The notes under the pieces are model-generated. The model worked only from the letters and a program-made list of their open reading frames with translations, was not told where the DNA came from and did not search any database. Below, piece after piece: positions 32,722-32,874 of a stretch of DNA of 32,874 nucleotides (the stretch's first letter is position 1; each line of letters begins with the position of its first letter). Source of the stretch: Lachnospiraceae bacterium. GTDB lineage: Bacteria; Bacillota; Clostridia; Oscillospirales; Ruminococcaceae. Location of the stretch: positions 1 to 32,874 of the forward strand of contig JAMPFE010000026.1 in assembly GCA_023664705.1 (NCBI GenBank), in the 5' to 3' direction. Made by a program: the position numbers and the translations under genes.

Positions 32722-32874
32722 AGTATATGCCGTCGGACGGGCGTATAGAACAACGTTCCGCCTATCGGCGATTTGTTTCCCGATTGTGTATTATTTTTTG
32801 ATTTTTGCAAGTTTTTGATTGGGAAATTGCAAAAATTTTTGGTTTTGGTAACTAATCGTTGGAATTTGTGTATT

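Overview
The window looks like a chromosomal segment of an anaerobic, Gram-positive Clostridia (Oscillospirales/Ruminococcaceae-like) genome. Supporting signs are an IreB regulator, a DivIVA-like coiled-coil protein, a CwlD-type amidase, lipobox lipoproteins, a clostridial-type polA with a decayed proofreading domain, a two-gene SUF-like Fe-S system, GC-rich coding sequence with sharply AT-rich promoters, strong AGGAGG ribosome-binding sites and several TTG starts. The assignment rests on gene content only.

Layout. (1) 53-2985, minus: a family 2 beta-glycosidase followed by a GPH sugar:cation symporter that stops after its N-terminal half; a promoter and a cre-like operator lie upstream. (2) 3292-14541, plus: nadE, two small membrane proteins, polA, a PHP phosphoesterase, a four-domain phosphoribosyltransferase/TRSP/StiP/PELOTA fusion, a DUF1015 protein, an AT-rich orphan and a PAS protein. 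The genes are tightly packed, often with ATGA overlaps. The orphan sits between two copies of a 40-bp repeat made from the 3' end of the DUF1015 gene. (3) 14546-16410: a DUF3810 membrane metallopeptidase (minus) and a divergent unknown gene. (4) 16457-21948, minus: a branched-chain amino-acid ABC transporter operon livJ-livH-livM-livG-livF ending in a cytidylate-kinase-like gene, with small TAGAGGTAAG repeats and an internal hairpin. (5) 22281-24304: ireB (minus) and a divergent DivIVA-like acidic protein. (6) 24368-26054, plus: an orphan fumarase/tartrate dehydratase beta subunit, a sigma-70 factor, a tRNA-like structured RNA, and a double zinc-ribbon protein. (7) 26380-31910, plus: a Ser-rich DUF4358 lipoprotein, smsC-smsB, radA, a DUF2809 protein, and an ECF sigma factor with an overlapping membrane protein that may be its anti-sigma factor. 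(8) 31953-32693, minus: a CwlD-like amidase.

The points most worth follow-up are the tRNA-like RNA at about 25675-25753, the single-chain fusion of a normally multi-gene Ter-associated nucleotide module at 9706-11820, and the repeat-flanked AT-rich insertion at 13403-14156. No intact tRNA, rRNA, CRISPR array, transposase or prophage gene was seen.
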